This document shows positions 50,418 to 59,817 of a stretch of DNA of 64,000 nt, one piece after another. How positions within the stretch are numbered: position 1 is the first letter of the stretch; every line of letters begins with the position of its first letter. A program made the translations under genes and the position numbers. This stretch comes from Caldimonas thermodepolymerans. Its GTDB lineage: Bacteria; Pseudomonadota; Gammaproteobacteria; Burkholderiales; Burkholderiaceae_C. Below the pieces are notes generated by a model, which worked only from the letters and a program-made list of their open reading frames with translations, was not told the origin of the DNA and ran no database searches. The stretch is taken from assembly GCF_015476235.1 (NCBI RefSeq), contig NZ_CP064338.1, forward strand, positions 124,001 through 188,000, read 5' to 3'.

Positions 50418-52067
50418 GTGAACGCCCGGCGCCGAATCGGCTCCAACGGGTCGGCAGGCCGGCTGGCGGCCTGGCACGGATCGACACATTTGAAGACAGT
50501 TCACGCCTTTCCCTTTCCGTTCCTGCCCTCGCGCGCACGCCGGCCGGTGTGGCGCGTGCTGGCCTTGAGCCTGGCGCTTGGCCTGCCGGCGGCCCCGGCC
50601 TTCGTGCCGCAGGCCGCGGCGCAGAGCCAGCTGCCGGCGCTGGGCGACAGCGTGGCCGGCGAGTTCAGCGTCGCGACCGAACGCCAGCTGGGCGACCGCA
50701 TCATGGCGCAGATCCGTCGCGACCCGCTGTACCTCGACGACCCGCTGCTGGGCGACTACCTGCAGTCGGTCTGGCAGGCGCTGCTCGGCGCGGCACGCGC
50801 GCGCGGCGAGCTGTCGCCGGAGCTGGAGGACCGCTTCGCCTGGCAGGCCTTCCTGGTGCAGGACCGCACGGTCAACGCGTTCGCCCTGCCGGGCGGCTAC
50901 GTGGGCGTGCACCTGGGGCTGCTGGCGACCACCGCGACGCGCGACGAGTTCGCCTCGGTGCTGGCGCACGAGCTGTCGCACGTCACCCAGCGGCACATCG
51001 CGCGCAGCATCGCGCAGAGCAAGCAGCAGTCGATGCTGGCGGTGGCGTCGATGATCATCGGCATGATCGCCGCGAGCCGCAGCCCCGAGGCGGCCAACGC
51101 GCTGATGGTCGGCGGCCAGGCCGCCGCGCTGCAGGGGCAGCTGAACTTCTCGCGCGACATGGAGCGCGAGGCCGACCGCATCGGCTACGGGGTGCTCGAG
51201 CAGGCGGGTTTCTCGCCGGCCGGCATGGCGAGCATGTTCGAGCGCCTGCAGCAGACCTCGCGCCTGAACGACAGCGGCGCCTACCCCTACCTGCGCACCC
51301 ACCCGCTGACCAGCGAGCGCATCGGCGAGGCGCGTGCGCGCGCGCAGTCGCGCACCGGCACCGCGCCGCGCCGCGAGCTGGAGCACGTGGTGATGCAGGC
51401 GCGCGCGCGCGTGCGCATGGACCTGCGGCCGGACTCGCTGCGCGAATGGCTGCGCACCCCCGAAGCGACGGGCGCCGACCGCGCCGCGCAGCTGCTGGCC
51501 GCGGCGACCAGTGCCCAGGCGGCCACCGTCCTGCGCGACTGGCATGCGGCGGAGGCGGCACTGGACCGTGCCGCGCAGCTGGCGCGCGGCGACAGCCGCG
51601 CCGAGCGGGCCGTGGCCTTCCTGCGCAGCGAGTCCGCGCTGGCGCGCGGCGATGCGCAGGCGGCCGACGCGGCGCTGGACCCCTGGCGCGGCGACGGCTC
51701 GCGCGCCAGCGAGCTGCTGGCGGCACGCATCAGCCTGGCGCTGCCGCCGGCCAGCGGGCGCCTCAAGCGCGCCTCGGAAGACTTGCAGACCTGGCTGGCG
51801 ATGCACGGCGCGGACGTGCAGGCGTGGGAGCTGCTGGGCCAGGCCTGGGAGAAGCTGGGCCAGCCGCTGCGCGCGGTGCGGGCCCAGGCCGAAGCACGCT
51901 ACGTGGCCGGCGACCTGCAGGGGGCGCTGGACCGGCTGCGCGCGGCGCAACAGCTGGCGCGCGCGCCGGGGCAGACCGACTTCATCGAGGCCTCGGTGAT
52001 CGAGGCGCGCGTCAAGCAGGTCGAGGCCGAGTGGCAGCAGCGCGTGCGCGAGGAACTGCGCCGCTGA
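50418..52067 (+). CDS. BepA-like periplasmic M48 metalloprotease with TPR region
   Basis: A protein of up to 549 residues. A hydrophobic signal segment ([17 protein letters not shown], ending near AAA-QS about residue 69) precedes an M48 peptidase domain with the zinc motif LAHELSHV (HExxH, about 184-188), the [19 protein letters not shown] segment with the third zinc ligand, and a C-terminal helical repeat region of TPR type (about 360-549). This is the BepA/YfgC architecture, involved in outer-membrane protein and LPS transporter assembly quality control. The GTG at 50418 gives a long leader; the TTG at 50490 would place the signal peptide closer to the N-terminus and may be the real start. 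Confidence 0.9.
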   Translation: MNARRRIGSNGSAGRLAAWHGSTHLKTVHAFPFPFLPSRARRPVWRVLALSLALGLPAAPAFVPQAAAQSQLPALGDSVAGEFSVATERQLGDRIMAQIRRDPLYLDDPLLGDYLQSVWQALLGAARARGELSPELEDRFAWQAFLVQDRTVNAFALPGGYVGVHLGLLATTATRDEFASVLAHELSHVTQRHIARSIAQSKQQSMLAVASMIIGMIAASRSPEAANALMVGGQAAALQGQLNFSRDMEREADRIGYGVLEQAGFSPAGMASMFERLQQTSRLNDSGAYPYLRTHPLTSERIGEARARAQSRTGTAPRRELEHVVMQARARVRMDLRPDSLREWLRTPEATGADRAAQLLAAATSAQAATVLRDWHAAEAALDRAAQLARGDSRAERAVAFLRSESALARGDAQAADAALDPWRGDGSRASELLAARISLALPPASGRLKRASEDLQTWLAMHGADVQAWELLGQAWEKLGQPLRAVRAQAEARYVAGDLQGALDRLRAAQQLARAPGQTDFIEASVIEARVKQVEAEWQQRVREELRR

Positions 52068-52079
52068 AGGGCGGCGGCC

Positions 52080-52436
52080 TCACAGCGAAGGGCCGAACAG
52101 GCGATCGAGCGCGGCCTCGATCACGACGCCGCACAGGCTGTACAGCACCGAGCCGATCAGCGCCGCGGTGAAGCCGGGCACGCTCATGCCCTCCAGGATG
52201 TTGGCCGCGAAATAGAACAGCAGCGCGTTGATCACGAACAGGAACAGCCCCAGCGTGACCAGCGTGACCGGCAGCGTCAGCACCACCAGGACGGGGCGCA
52301 CCACGGCGTTGAGCAGGCCCAGCACCAGCGCCGCCACGAGCGCGGCGCCGAAGCCGTGGATCTGGACCGGGGGGTAGACCTGCGTCACCAGCAGCAGCGC
52401 CGCGGCGAGCAGGAACCAGCGTGCGAGGATCTTCAT
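52080..52436 (-). CDS. Small four-span membrane protein of the PF04020 'phage holin family' type
   Basis: A 118-residue protein with four predicted spans. The pattern LGLLNAVVRPVLVVLTLPVTLVTLGLF followed by NALLFYFAANI is typical of the widespread bacterial PF04020 family often labelled phage holin family. There is no phage context here, so the holin label should not be taken literally. The gene converges on the M48 protease gene with a 12-base gap. Function is unknown. Confidence 0.85.
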   Translation of the reverse strand: MKILARWFLLAAALLLVTQVYPPVQIHGFGAALVAALVLGLLNAVVRPVLVVLTLPVTLVTLGLFLFVINALLFYFAANILEGMSVPGFTAALIGSVLYSLCGVVIEAALDRLFGPSL

Positions 52437-52467
52437 GGCGGGCAGGATAGCACCGGGGATGCGGCGT

Positions 52468-52890
52468 TCAGGCGTCCGCGCTCAGCCACAGGCCGAGTCC
52501 GAAGGCCAGCAGCGACGGCAGTTCCCAGTGCACCTCGGGCGTGTCGCCGCCGGGCACGGTCGCCTTGGGCCGGCGCACGTCGATGACCTCGTCGACGGCC
52601 AGCTCCTCCAGCACGTCCTTGAGCGGCCCGCGGGCCAGGCGCACCTCGGCGGCGATGCCGTGCGCCGCGAGCCAGGGCTGCATCTGCGCGAAGAGCCGGT
52701 TCGCCCACTTGCGCCGCCAGTGTTCGCGCGCGCCGTGCGACAGCCACTTGGAGGCGCGGTGCGTCATGCGCGGCGCGCAGGCGACCAGCACCCACTGCGC
52801 GTGGCGGGTATCGTCCAGGCCTGCCGCCAGCCGGGACTGGGCATGGGCGGCGTCGTCGAGCAGTACCGCGATCTTCCTTCCTGTTTGCAT
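52468..52890 (-). CDS. Conserved hypothetical protein with possible UspA-like fold
   Basis: A 140-residue soluble protein. The start, KIAVLLDDAAHAQSRLAAGL, the middle VLVACAPRMTHRASKWLS and the AAEVRLARGPLKDVLEELAVDEVIDVRRPK segment suggest an alpha/beta nucleotide-binding-like fold reminiscent of universal stress proteins, but the glycine-rich ATP motif of UspA is missing. I do not recognise a named family. It is 31 bases upstream of the PF04020 gene on the same strand and may be co-transcribed with it. Confidence 0.6.
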   Translation of the reverse strand: MQTGRKIAVLLDDAAHAQSRLAAGLDDTRHAQWVLVACAPRMTHRASKWLSHGAREHWRRKWANRLFAQMQPWLAAHGIAAEVRLARGPLKDVLEELAVDEVIDVRRPKATVPGGDTPEVHWELPSLLAFGLGLWLSADA

Positions 52891-53013
52891 CTTCTTCTTC
52901 GTACTCGTACGGGACCGATTCGGCGTCCGTCATCCCGCGGGACGACCGGCTCACGCATGCATCAGTCTGCCGCGGGCCCGGCGGGCTGACCAGCGGGGGG
53001 ATACCCCCGGACT

Positions 53014-53043
53014 TTGACGGGACTTGTGCGGGCCCTGCACAAT
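53014..53043 (+). promoter_or_regulatory. Sigma-70-like promoter upstream of the riboswitch
   Basis: TTGACG (53014-53019) and CACAAT (53038-53043) are separated by 18 bases. The predicted start site falls within a few bases of the first stem of the riboswitch at 53054, which is the arrangement expected for a leader RNA. The spacer is GC-rich and the -10 box imperfect. Confidence 0.6.
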
Positions 53044-53053
53044 GGGCGCCTGT

Positions 53054-53191
53054 CGAAAGGGGAGTAGCACTCGGTTCCCCGCCGAGGCGGCCACCCGTCA
53101 ATACGGACGTCCCACGCACGTGGCGGCGCCCGGGTCCCGCACAGGCACGTCGGTGCACGCACCGGCGGCGCTTTCCCCGCAAGACCTTTCG
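53054..53191 (+). ncRNA. yybP-ykoY manganese riboswitch
   Basis: The closing stem is clear: CGAAAGG (53054-53060) pairs with CCTTTCG (53185-53191). Inside it lie the conserved family elements GGGGAGTAGC just after the 5' strand (53059-53068), a GTCAATAC segment near 53097-53104, and CGCAAGACC just before the 3' strand. These match the Mn2+-sensing yybP-ykoY class. It ends 28 bases before the start of an Alx-type TerC gene, the best known target of this class. High manganese should raise expression. Confidence 0.93.
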
Positions 53192-53219
53192 GCGCTTGGG
53201 TCAACTCACTGGAGTGTTC

Positions 53220-54185
53220 ATGGACACCATTGCGCCCGATTGGCTGTGGGCTTTCTTCGTCGTTTCCGTACTCGTCGCGCTGTTCGTCGATTTCGTGGTC
53301 CTGCGCCAGCAGGGGGCCCATGAAGTCACCGTCAAGGAAGCGCTCAACTGGTCGCTGGTCTGGGTGGCGCTCAGCCTCGCGTTCAACGGGCTGTTCTGGT
53401 GGGCGGTGGCGCAGGACCATGGCACCGCGGTGGCCAACACCCGCGCGATGGAGTTCCTCACCGGCTACCTGATCGAGAAGTCGCTGGCGGTCGACAACAT
53501 CTTCGTGTTCCTGATGATCTTCACCTACTTCGGGGTGCCGGCCGGCTTCCAGAAGCGGGTGCTGATGATCGGCATCATCGGGGCCATCGTGCTGCGCACG
53601 GTGATGATCCTGCTGGGCAGCTGGCTGGTCAGCGAGTTCCACTGGCTGTTGTACGTCTTCGGCGCCTTCCTGCTGTTCACCGGGATCAAGATGTGGCGCG
53701 CCTCCGGCGAGGAGCCGGACCTGGCCGACAACCCGGCGCTGAAGCTGCTGCGCCGCGTCGTGCCGGTCTCAGGGGGCTTTGCCGGCGAGCGGTTCTTCAC
53801 CCGCGAGCACGGCCGGCGCGTCGCCACGCCGCTGCTGCTGGTGGTGCTGCTGGTGGGCGTGATCGACGTGATCTTCGCGGTCGACTCGATCCCGGCGATC
53901 TTCGCGATCACGACCGACCCGTTCATCGTGCTGACCTCCAACGTCTTCGCGATCCTGGGGCTGCGCGCGATGTACTTCCTGCTGGCGGCGATGGCCACGA
54001 AGTTCCACCTGCTGAGCTACGGCCTGGCGGTGATCCTGGGCTTCATCGGCACCAAGATGCTGCTCGTGGACCTGTTCCACGTCCCGGTGCTGGTCTCGCT
54101 GGGCGTGGTCGTCGCGATCCTGGCGGTCACGATGGCGCTGAGCCTGAAGACGGCGCCGCGGGTGGCGCCGCGCCCCCGCGCCTGA
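53220..54185 (+). CDS. alx: Alx-type TerC-family membrane protein
   Basis: A 321-residue membrane protein with about nine spans, the length of the Alx branch of the TerC family. Conserved intramembrane acidic residues appear in TGYLIEKSLAVDNIFVFLMIF and again in GVIDVIFAVDSIPAIFAIT, the two repeat halves. E. coli Alx is linked to manganese export and alkaline response. The ATG at 53220 follows GGAG; a start at 53196 would overlap the riboswitch end. The gene stands behind a yybP-ykoY riboswitch and so should be manganese-induced. A shorter YjbE-type paralogue is at 34918. Confidence 0.94.
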   Translation: MDTIAPDWLWAFFVVSVLVALFVDFVVLRQQGAHEVTVKEALNWSLVWVALSLAFNGLFWWAVAQDHGTAVANTRAMEFLTGYLIEKSLAVDNIFVFLMIFTYFGVPAGFQKRVLMIGIIGAIVLRTVMILLGSWLVSEFHWLLYVFGAFLLFTGIKMWRASGEEPDLADNPALKLLRRVVPVSGGFAGERFFTREHGRRVATPLLLVVLLVGVIDVIFAVDSIPAIFAITTDPFIVLTSNVFAILGLRAMYFLLAAMATKFHLLSYGLAVILGFIGTKMLLVDLFHVPVLVSLGVVVAILAVTMALSLKTAPRVAPRPRA

Positions 54186-54302
54186 GCCGGCGTCCGTTCC
54201 GCCCGGCCGGATGTCCGTGGTCCTTTTGCGGCGTCCGCGCCACAGGCGGGGCGCTGGCCGCGCGCGGCATCGCCCATTTTTCAGGGCGGGGCTTGGGAAT
54301 GC

Positions 54303-54323
54303 AAACAAGAATGGATATCATTT
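54303..54323. promoter_or_regulatory. Fur box upstream of the siderophore receptor
   Basis: Read on the minus strand, AAATGATATCCATTCTTGTTT matches the beta-proteobacterial Fur box pattern AAATGATAATNATTCTCATTT at most positions. It lies 117 bases before the start of the TonB-dependent receptor gene in an AT-rich island within GC-rich DNA. Iron repression of fiu-piuC is expected. Confidence 0.65.
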
Positions 54324-54440
54324 ACCGAGTCCCGCCACCGGAGTCCAGCCAGCAGGCGCCTTGCGGCGCTTTCTCTTTTGCCAGCCATGGATCCATGCGG
54401 GAGCACGGATTTCTCAAAAGACGCTTTCAGGAGTTCTGAC

Positions 54441-56666
54441 ATGGCTCGCAAGAAAACCAAGGCGCGCAGCGCGCGTCCGGTCGTTCCGTCTGCGCCCCGC
54501 GTGGCACTGGCCCCGCTGGGCGCGCTGGCTGCCGGCTTCAGCCTGGCCGGCGCCGCGCTGGCCCAGCAGGCCCCGGCCGAGGAGCCCCGCCAGGCCGGCG
54601 AACTGCCGGTGATCACGGTCAAGGGGCAGTCCGAGACCGAGGCCAAGGAAACCTACCGTGCCACCCGCAGCGGCATCGGCAAGGGCAACCAGGCGCTGCG
54701 CGACATCCCGCAGTCGATGACGGTGCACACCGAGCGCCTGATGGACGACCGCAACCTGGACGACTTCCGCGACGTGCTGCGCACCACCTCGGGCGTGACC
54801 TTCCAGGCCGGCGAGACCGGCGAGGAGGACGTGCGCCTGCGCGGCTTCTCGCTGTTCCAGGCCGGTGACATCTACGTGGACGGCATCCGCGACGCCGCGC
54901 TGCAGGAGCGCGACACCTTCAACATGGACCGCATCGAGGTGCTGAAGGGCTCGGCCTCCATGCTGTTCGGACGCGGCTCCACCGGCGGCGTCGTCAACCA
55001 GGTGACGAAGCAGCCGTTCCTGATGGACCAGCACGAGGTCGAGGCGACCGTCGGCTCGGGCAAGGAGTACCGCCTCACCGGCGACTTCAACCTGAAGACC
55101 GGCGACGAGGCCGCGCTGCGCATCAACGCGATGTACCACGACGCCGACAAGTGGGGCGCGCGCGAGCACAAGAAGGGCATCGCGCCGACCTACCGCTTCG
55201 GCATCGGCACCCAGAACGAGTTCTCGATCGGCCTGTACCACATGGAGTTCGACAACCGGCCGCTCTACAACCACCCCTGGGTGCTGGACAACGGCAAGCT
55301 GAAGGAAACGCTGCCGGCCAAGAACTTCTACGGCCTGGCCAACGACCACAACCGCGGCAAGGCCACCTACGGCACGCTGAGCCACATCTTCCGCTTCGAG
55401 GAAGGCGGCGAGCTCAAGACCACGCTGCGCCACGGCCACTACGAGCGCGACCTGCTGGCCAGCGTGATCCGTGGCGGCGGGCAGAACCTGACGCTGGACG
55501 ACTACCGCAATCCCGACCAGGTGCTCACCCGCACCCGCAAGGGCCGCATCGGCGAGACCGACGTGACCTACCTGGGTTCGGTCTACAGCCGCGACGGCAT
55601 CGAGTGGCTGGGCCTCACGCACAACGTGATCGCCGGCGTCGAGTGGCTGCACGAGGATGCCAAGCGCAACAACAACACCTTCACGGGCCAGCAGCTCACG
55701 CTGCCGACGACCACCGTGGGCACGCCGAACGACGGGGCGACTTACCCGAACACTGGCTCCAGGGAGATGAACGAGTTCGATGCCCGCACGATCAGCGTCT
55801 TCGGCCAGGACCTCGTCGAGCTGACCCCGACCGTCAAGCTGCTGGCCGGCCTGCGCTACGACCACTTCAAGTACGACTACAAGGCCGTGACCGGCAACTC
55901 GCCGGGCGACTTCGGCCGCACCGATGCGCTGTGGAGCCACCGCATCGGCCTGCTGTACCAGCCGAACGACTGGTCGTCGTACCACGTCTCGTACGGCACC
56001 TCGTTCAACACCTCGGGCGACACCTACGCCCTGAGCGCCGCGAACGAGCACATCAAGCCGGAGGAAAGCCGCAACTTCGAGGTCGGCGGCAAGTTCGACC
56101 TGTTCGACAACCGCCTGTTCGTCGGCGCGTCGCTCTTCTACACGGAGAAGCACCGCGAGCGCAACACCGACCCGGACACCGCCGAGGTGCTGCTGTCGGG
56201 CAAGCGTCACGCCGCGGGCCTCGACGTGGACATCGCCGGCCGCATCACGCCGCAGTGGGAAGCGTTCTTCTCGTACACCTGGATCCCGGAAGCCAGGATC
56301 GACAAGAACGCCAACGGCAAGGCCCAGCCCGGCCAGACCGGCGCGCAGGTCGAGGGTGACCGCCCGGGCCTGACGCCCAAGCACATGGCCAGCCTGTGGA
56401 CGACCTACCGCGTCATGCCGCAGCTGCGCCTGGGCGCGGGCCTGAACTACCGCGGCAAGCAGAACCCCGAAGGGGCTCGCCACGTGACCGCCGACGCGTT
56501 CACGACGCTGGACCTGATGGCCGAGTACACGATCAACGAGAACCTGTCGCTGAAGTTCAACGTCAACAACGCGACCGACGAGCTGTACGCCGACACGCTG
56601 TACCGCGGCTTCTACGCCCCGGGTGCGCCGCGCACCTACCAGCTCTCGCTCAAGGCCACGTTCTGA
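54441..56666 (+). CDS. fiu: TonB-dependent catecholate siderophore receptor (Fiu/PiuA-like)
   Basis: A 741-residue outer-membrane receptor. The signal peptide runs to about residue 42 (AAGFSLAGAALA-QQ) after an Arg/Lys-rich N-terminus. A TonB-box-like stretch (LPVITVKG) is followed by a plug domain with the TonB receptor signature (QALRDIPQSMTVHTERLMDDR, RLRGFSLFQAGDIYVDGIRD, VLKGSASMLFGRGSTGGVVNQVTK), and a 22-strand barrel ends with Phe (YQLSLKATF). AGGAG lies seven bases before the ATG at 54441. It is adjacent to piuC, the pairing seen for receptors of monomeric catecholates and siderophore-mimicking drugs. A Fur box precedes it, and a terminator separates it from piuC. Confidence 0.94.
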   Translation: MARKKTKARSARPVVPSAPRVALAPLGALAAGFSLAGAALAQQAPAEEPRQAGELPVITVKGQSETEAKETYRATRSGIGKGNQALRDIPQSMTVHTERLMDDRNLDDFRDVLRTTSGVTFQAGETGEEDVRLRGFSLFQAGDIYVDGIRDAALQERDTFNMDRIEVLKGSASMLFGRGSTGGVVNQVTKQPFLMDQHEVEATVGSGKEYRLTGDFNLKTGDEAALRINAMYHDADKWGAREHKKGIAPTYRFGIGTQNEFSIGLYHMEFDNRPLYNHPWVLDNGKLKETLPAKNFYGLANDHNRGKATYGTLSHIFRFEEGGELKTTLRHGHYERDLLASVIRGGGQNLTLDDYRNPDQVLTRTRKGRIGETDVTYLGSVYSRDGIEWLGLTHNVIAGVEWLHEDAKRNNNTFTGQQLTLPTTTVGTPNDGATYPNTGSREMNEFDARTISVFGQDLVELTPTVKLLAGLRYDHFKYDYKAVTGNSPGDFGRTDALWSHRIGLLYQPNDWSSYHVSYGTSFNTSGDTYALSAANEHIKPEESRNFEVGGKFDLFDNRLFVGASLFYTEKHRERNTDPDTAEVLLSGKRHAAGLDVDIAGRITPQWEAFFSYTWIPEARIDKNANGKAQPGQTGAQVEGDRPGLTPKHMASLWTTYRVMPQLRLGAGLNYRGKQNPEGARHVTADAFTTLDLMAEYTINENLSLKFNVNNATDELYADTLYRGFYAPGAPRTYQLSLKATF

Positions 56667-56686
56667 CGGGCGAGGCCGCTGCCGCG

Positions 56687-56726
56687 ACGGCCTGCCGCAC
56701 CCGCCCCGGGGCCGGCAGGCCGTTTT
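56687..56726 (+). terminator. Intrinsic terminator after fiu
   Basis: ACGGCCTGCCG (56687-56697) and CGGCAGGCCGT (56713-56723) are perfect 11-base complements around a 15-base GC-rich loop, and four T residues run to 56726. The strength suggests that piuC at 56825 has its own promoter or depends on read-through. Confidence 0.85.
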
Positions 56727-56824
56727 CGTTGGCGAGGCCGGCTTGATGCGGCGCATGCCTTGCCGGCCTCGCGTCGATACACTGACCGCTCCGGTCCGGA
56801 CCTCTGCCACCTTGCCCTGACGCC

Positions 56825-57511
56825 ATGCTGCTGCACCTCCAGAACGTCCTCACCCCTGAAGAAGTGCGTGCCGCCCGCGCCCTGCTCGCCACCGCCCCGT
56901 GGATCGACGGGCGCGCCACCGCCGGGCAGCAGGCGCTGCATGCGAAGAACAACCAGCAGGTCAGGCAGGACAGCGAGGCCTCGCGCCAGCTGCAGGCGCT
57001 GGTGCTGCAGGCGCTGAACCGCCACGCGCTGTTCTTCTCGGCCGCGCTGCCCAAGAAGATCTTCAACCCGCTGTTCAACCGCTACACGGGCGGCACCAAC
57101 TACTACGGCAAGCACGTGGACGGCGCGGTGATGCATTCGCGTGCCGACGGCCAGCGGGTGCGTTCGGACGTCAGCTGCACGCTGTTCCTGTCCGGGCCCG
57201 ACGAGTACGACGGCGGCGAGCTGGTGATCGACGACACCTACGGCAGCCAGCGCATCAAGCTGCCGGCCGGCGACATGGTGCTGTACCCGAGCACCAGCGT
57301 GCACGCGGTGGCGCCGGTGACGCGCGGCGAGCGGCTGGCCAGCTTCTTCTGGGTCGAGAGCATGGTGCGCAGCGACGAGCAGCGCCGCCTGCTGTTCGAC
57401 CTGGACATGAACATCCTCAAGCTGCGCGAGCGCGACGGCGAGTCGTCGGAGCTGGCGCTGGCCTTCAGCGGCACCTACCACAACCTGCTGCGCATGTGGG
57501 CGTCGACCTGA
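56825..57511 (+). CDS. piuC: Fe(II)/2-oxoglutarate-dependent dioxygenase PiuC (YbiX family)
   Basis: A 228-residue PiuC/YbiX protein, normal length. The N-terminal [18 protein letters not shown] and [10 protein letters not shown] are family marks. The iron-binding triad is His and Asp in [10 protein letters not shown] and the distal His in [15 protein letters not shown], whose Arg binds 2-oxoglutarate. It is commonly next to catecholate receptor genes and is iron-regulated with them; the substrate is unproven but thought to be linked to siderophore handling. It follows fiu after a terminator and precedes a 2-hydroxy-acid oxidase by 94 bases. Confidence 0.95.
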   Translation: MLLHLQNVLTPEEVRAARALLATAPWIDGRATAGQQALHAKNNQQVRQDSEASRQLQALVLQALNRHALFFSAALPKKIFNPLFNRYTGGTNYYGKHVDGAVMHSRADGQRVRSDVSCTLFLSGPDEYDGGELVIDDTYGSQRIKLPAGDMVLYPSTSVHAVAPVTRGERLASFFWVESMVRSDEQRRLLFDLDMNILKLRERDGESSELALAFSGTYHNLLRMWAST

Positions 57512-57605
57512 CGCCAGGCGGGCCGTCCCGTCGGGTCGGCGCACGCGCCGCATCGGCGTGCCGGTACGATGCCGTGCATTCGCAGCCCGATCCATCGCGC
57601 CGACC

Positions 57606-58742
57606 ATGAGCCGACCCTCCGCCCCCGCGAACCCGCGCATCCCGCCCGGCGTCGTGGCACCGACCGACTACGAGGCACTGGCGCGCGAGCGCCTCGACCC
57701 GGCTGCCTGGGCCTACTTCAGCGGCGGGGCCGCGGACGAGCTCACCCTGCGGCGCAACCGTGCCGCCTGGGAGGCCTGGAGCCTGCAACCGCGCGTGCTG
57801 CGCCAGCTCGCCGGCGGCCACACCCGGGTCGAGCTGCTCGGCCGCACCCTCGCGCATCCGCTGCTGCTCGCGCCGATCGCCTACCAGCGCCTGGCCCATG
57901 CCGACGGCGAGATCGGCAGCGCCTGCGCCGCCGCGGCGCAGGAGGCCGGCATCGTGCTGAGCGTGCAGGCCAGCACCCGGATGGAGGACGTCGCGCGCGC
58001 GGTGCAGCCGGAAGCCGGGCGCGGCCCGTTGTGGCTGCAGCTGTACCTGCAACCCGACCGCGGCCACACGCTGGAGCTGCTGCGGCGCGCCGAGGCGGCC
58101 GGCTACGAGGCCATCGTGCTGACGGTCGATGCCCCGACCAGCGGGGCGCGCGACCGCGAACGGCGCGCGGGCTACCGCCTGCCGCCGGGCATCGCCGCGG
58201 TCAACCTGGCGGGGATGCCGCAGCCCGCGGCGGTGGCCTCCGTGCCGGGCGGCAGCGCGTTGTTCGACGGCCTGCTGCATGCCGCGCCGACCTGGGACGA
58301 CGTCGCCTGGCTGCGCAGCCAGACGGCGCTGCCGCTGCTGCTCAAGGGCGTGCTGCACCCGGACGACGCGCGCCAGGCCGCCGCGCTCGGCGTCGCGGGG
58401 CTGGTGGTGTCCAACCACGGCGGACGCACGCTGGACACCGCGGTGAGCACCGCCTGGGCGTTGCCGCGCATCCGCGAGGCGGTGGGCGACGCGCTGCCGC
58501 TGCTGGTGGACGGCGGCATCCGCCGCGGCACCGACGTGCTGAAGGCGATCGCGCTCGGCGCGCGCGCGGTGCTGGTGGGGCGTCCCTACATCCACGCGCT
58601 GGCGGTGGCCGGCGCGCTGGGGGTGGCGCACGTGCTGCGCCTGCTGCGCGACGAGCTGGAGATCGCGATGGCGCTGACCGGCTGCGCGACGCTGGCCGAG
58701 GTCACGCCCGAACTGCTGGTGCGCGAGATGCCCGGCGCCTGA
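57606..58742 (+). CDS. FMN-dependent alpha-hydroxy-acid oxidase/dehydrogenase
   Basis: A 378-residue TIM-barrel flavoenzyme of the lactate/glycolate oxidase family. Key elements are in order: Tyr in AWAYFSGGAADE, LLAPIAYQRLAH, LWLQLYLQPDR, LTVDAPTSG, Lys in LLLKGVL, the catalytic His/Arg in VVSNHGGRTLD and the phosphate-binding VDGGIRRGTDVLKA. The family oxidises L-2-hydroxy acids to 2-oxo acids. Glycolate to glyoxylate would feed malate synthase G at the other end of the window, but lactate is as likely. The loop around residue 200 (SGARDRERRAG) is typical of lactate-type members. It is convergent with the RHH gene (6-base gap). Confidence 0.93.
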   Translation: MSRPSAPANPRIPPGVVAPTDYEALARERLDPAAWAYFSGGAADELTLRRNRAAWEAWSLQPRVLRQLAGGHTRVELLGRTLAHPLLLAPIAYQRLAHADGEIGSACAAAAQEAGIVLSVQASTRMEDVARAVQPEAGRGPLWLQLYLQPDRGHTLELLRRAEAAGYEAIVLTVDAPTSGARDRERRAGYRLPPGIAAVNLAGMPQPAAVASVPGGSALFDGLLHAAPTWDDVAWLRSQTALPLLLKGVLHPDDARQAAALGVAGLVVSNHGGRTLDTAVSTAWALPRIREAVGDALPLLVDGGIRRGTDVLKAIALGARAVLVGRPYIHALAVAGALGVAHVLRLLRDELEIAMALTGCATLAEVTPELLVREMPGA

Positions 58743-58748
58743 GCCTTT

Positions 58749-59120
58749 TCAGTGCGCGACCGGCTCGGGGCTGGCCCAGCTCTCGGGCAGGCGCTCGAGC
58801 ACGCGCCGGGCGTCGAGCGAGCGGATCGGCACGGACAGGTCGGTGGGGATGCGGTCGTGCGCCTGCAGGGCCATGTAGCGCAGCGCGCTCACGCGCAGGA
58901 AGGAGGCGAAGTTGCCGACCTCGCCGCGCGCCTGCACCAGCTCGTCGTAGAGCCGCTCCAGCAGCTGCGGGACGGTCATCCCGTCGCGCGCGCCGATCTC
59001 TTCCAGGATCTCCCAGAACAGGTTCTCGAGCCGGATGCTGGTGACCACGCCGTGCAGCCGCACGGAGCGCGTCCGGGATTCGTAGGACGCCGGGTTGGCG
59101 CGGATGAAGATCTCGCACAT
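58749..59120 (-). CDS. Ribbon-helix-helix domain protein (RHH_4-like)
   Basis: A 123-residue protein. The N-terminal half (about 18-75) looks like an RHH_4-type DNA-binding domain: SVRLHGVVTSIRLENLFWEILEEIGARDGMTVPQLL gives the strand followed by two helices. The remainder, NFASFLRVSALRYMALQAHD, is an amphipathic helix, then a variable tail. GGGAGG lies before the ATG at 59120, which is preferred over a longer form from 59198. It may be a transcriptional regulator or antitoxin-like protein, but there is no toxin gene next to it. The target is unknown. Confidence 0.8.
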   Translation of the reverse strand: MCEIFIRANPASYESRTRSVRLHGVVTSIRLENLFWEILEEIGARDGMTVPQLLERLYDELVQARGEVGNFASFLRVSALRYMALQAHDRIPTDLSVPIRSLDARRVLERLPESWASPEPVAH

Positions 59121-59238
59121 CGCAGATGCCTCCCTGCGGCGCGTGCCGCTTCCGGCGGGAAGCGACGGCCGCAGGAAGCAAAGATAACGGTTCGGCACGA
59201 CCGCGCAAGGCGCGCTGTCCCGAAGCCGCGGTGGTGGC

Positions 59239-59817
59239 TCAGGCCTCGATGCGCGTGCCCAGCACCTTCAGGAACTGCGCGAGCCACGCCGGGTGCGCCG
59301 GCCACGCGGGCGCGGTGACCAGCTTGCCGTCGGTGACGGCCTGGTCGACCCCGATCTGCGCATAGCTCGCGCCGGCCAGCTCGACTTCGGCCGCGCAGGC
59401 CGGATAGGCCGAGACGCGCTTGCCGCGGATCACGCCGGCGGCGGCCAGCAGCTGGGCGCCGTGGCAGATCGCGGCGATGGGCTTGTCGGCCTGCGCGAAG
59501 TGCTGCACGCAGGCGATCACCTTCGGGTTCATGCGCAGGTACTCGGGCGCGCGTCCGCCCGGCACCACCAGCGCGTCGTAGTCCTGCGGCTGCACCTCGT
59601 CGAAGGTGGCGTTGAGCGTGAAGCGGTGGCCGGGCTTCTCGGAGTAGGTCTGGTAGCCGTCGAAGTCGTGGATCGCGGTCATCACCCAGTCGCCGGCCTT
59701 CTTCTCGGGACACACCGCGTGCACCGTGTGGCCGACCATCGTGAGGGCCTGGAACGGCACCATGGTCTCGTAGTCCTCGCCGAAGTCGCCGACGAGCATG
59801 AGGATCTTGCTGGCCAT
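59239..59817 (-). CDS. DJ-1/PfpI family protein
   Basis: A 192-residue class I glutamine-amidotransferase-fold protein of the DJ-1/PfpI family. The nucleophile elbow [10 protein letters not shown] contains the reactive Cys followed by His, and the acidic partner is in GDFGEDYE near the N-terminus. [12 protein letters not shown] is the usual preceding loop. Members act as chaperone-deglycases, proteases or stress proteins. The type with GDFGEDYE is often just annotated as a protease I relative. AGGAGACAG precedes the ATG at 59817. It stands alone on the minus strand, divergent from the SWIB gene. Confidence 0.9.
   Translation of the reverse strand: MASKILMLVGDFGEDYETMVPFQALTMVGHTVHAVCPEKKAGDWVMTAIHDFDGYQTYSEKPGHRFTLNATFDEVQPQDYDALVVPGGRAPEYLRMNPKVIACVQHFAQADKPIAAICHGAQLLAAAGVIRGKRVSAYPACAAEVELAGASYAQIGVDQAVTDGKLVTAPAWPAHPAWLAQFLKVLGTRIEA

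Noticed and set aside
52080-52436. Prophage remnant suggested by the 'phage holin family' label
   Set aside because: No other phage gene is near; the family is a common chromosomal membrane protein.
58749-59120. Toxin-antitoxin pair including the RHH protein
   Set aside because: No small toxin-like gene overlaps or adjoins it; neighbours are a hydroxy-acid oxidase and a DJ-1 protein.
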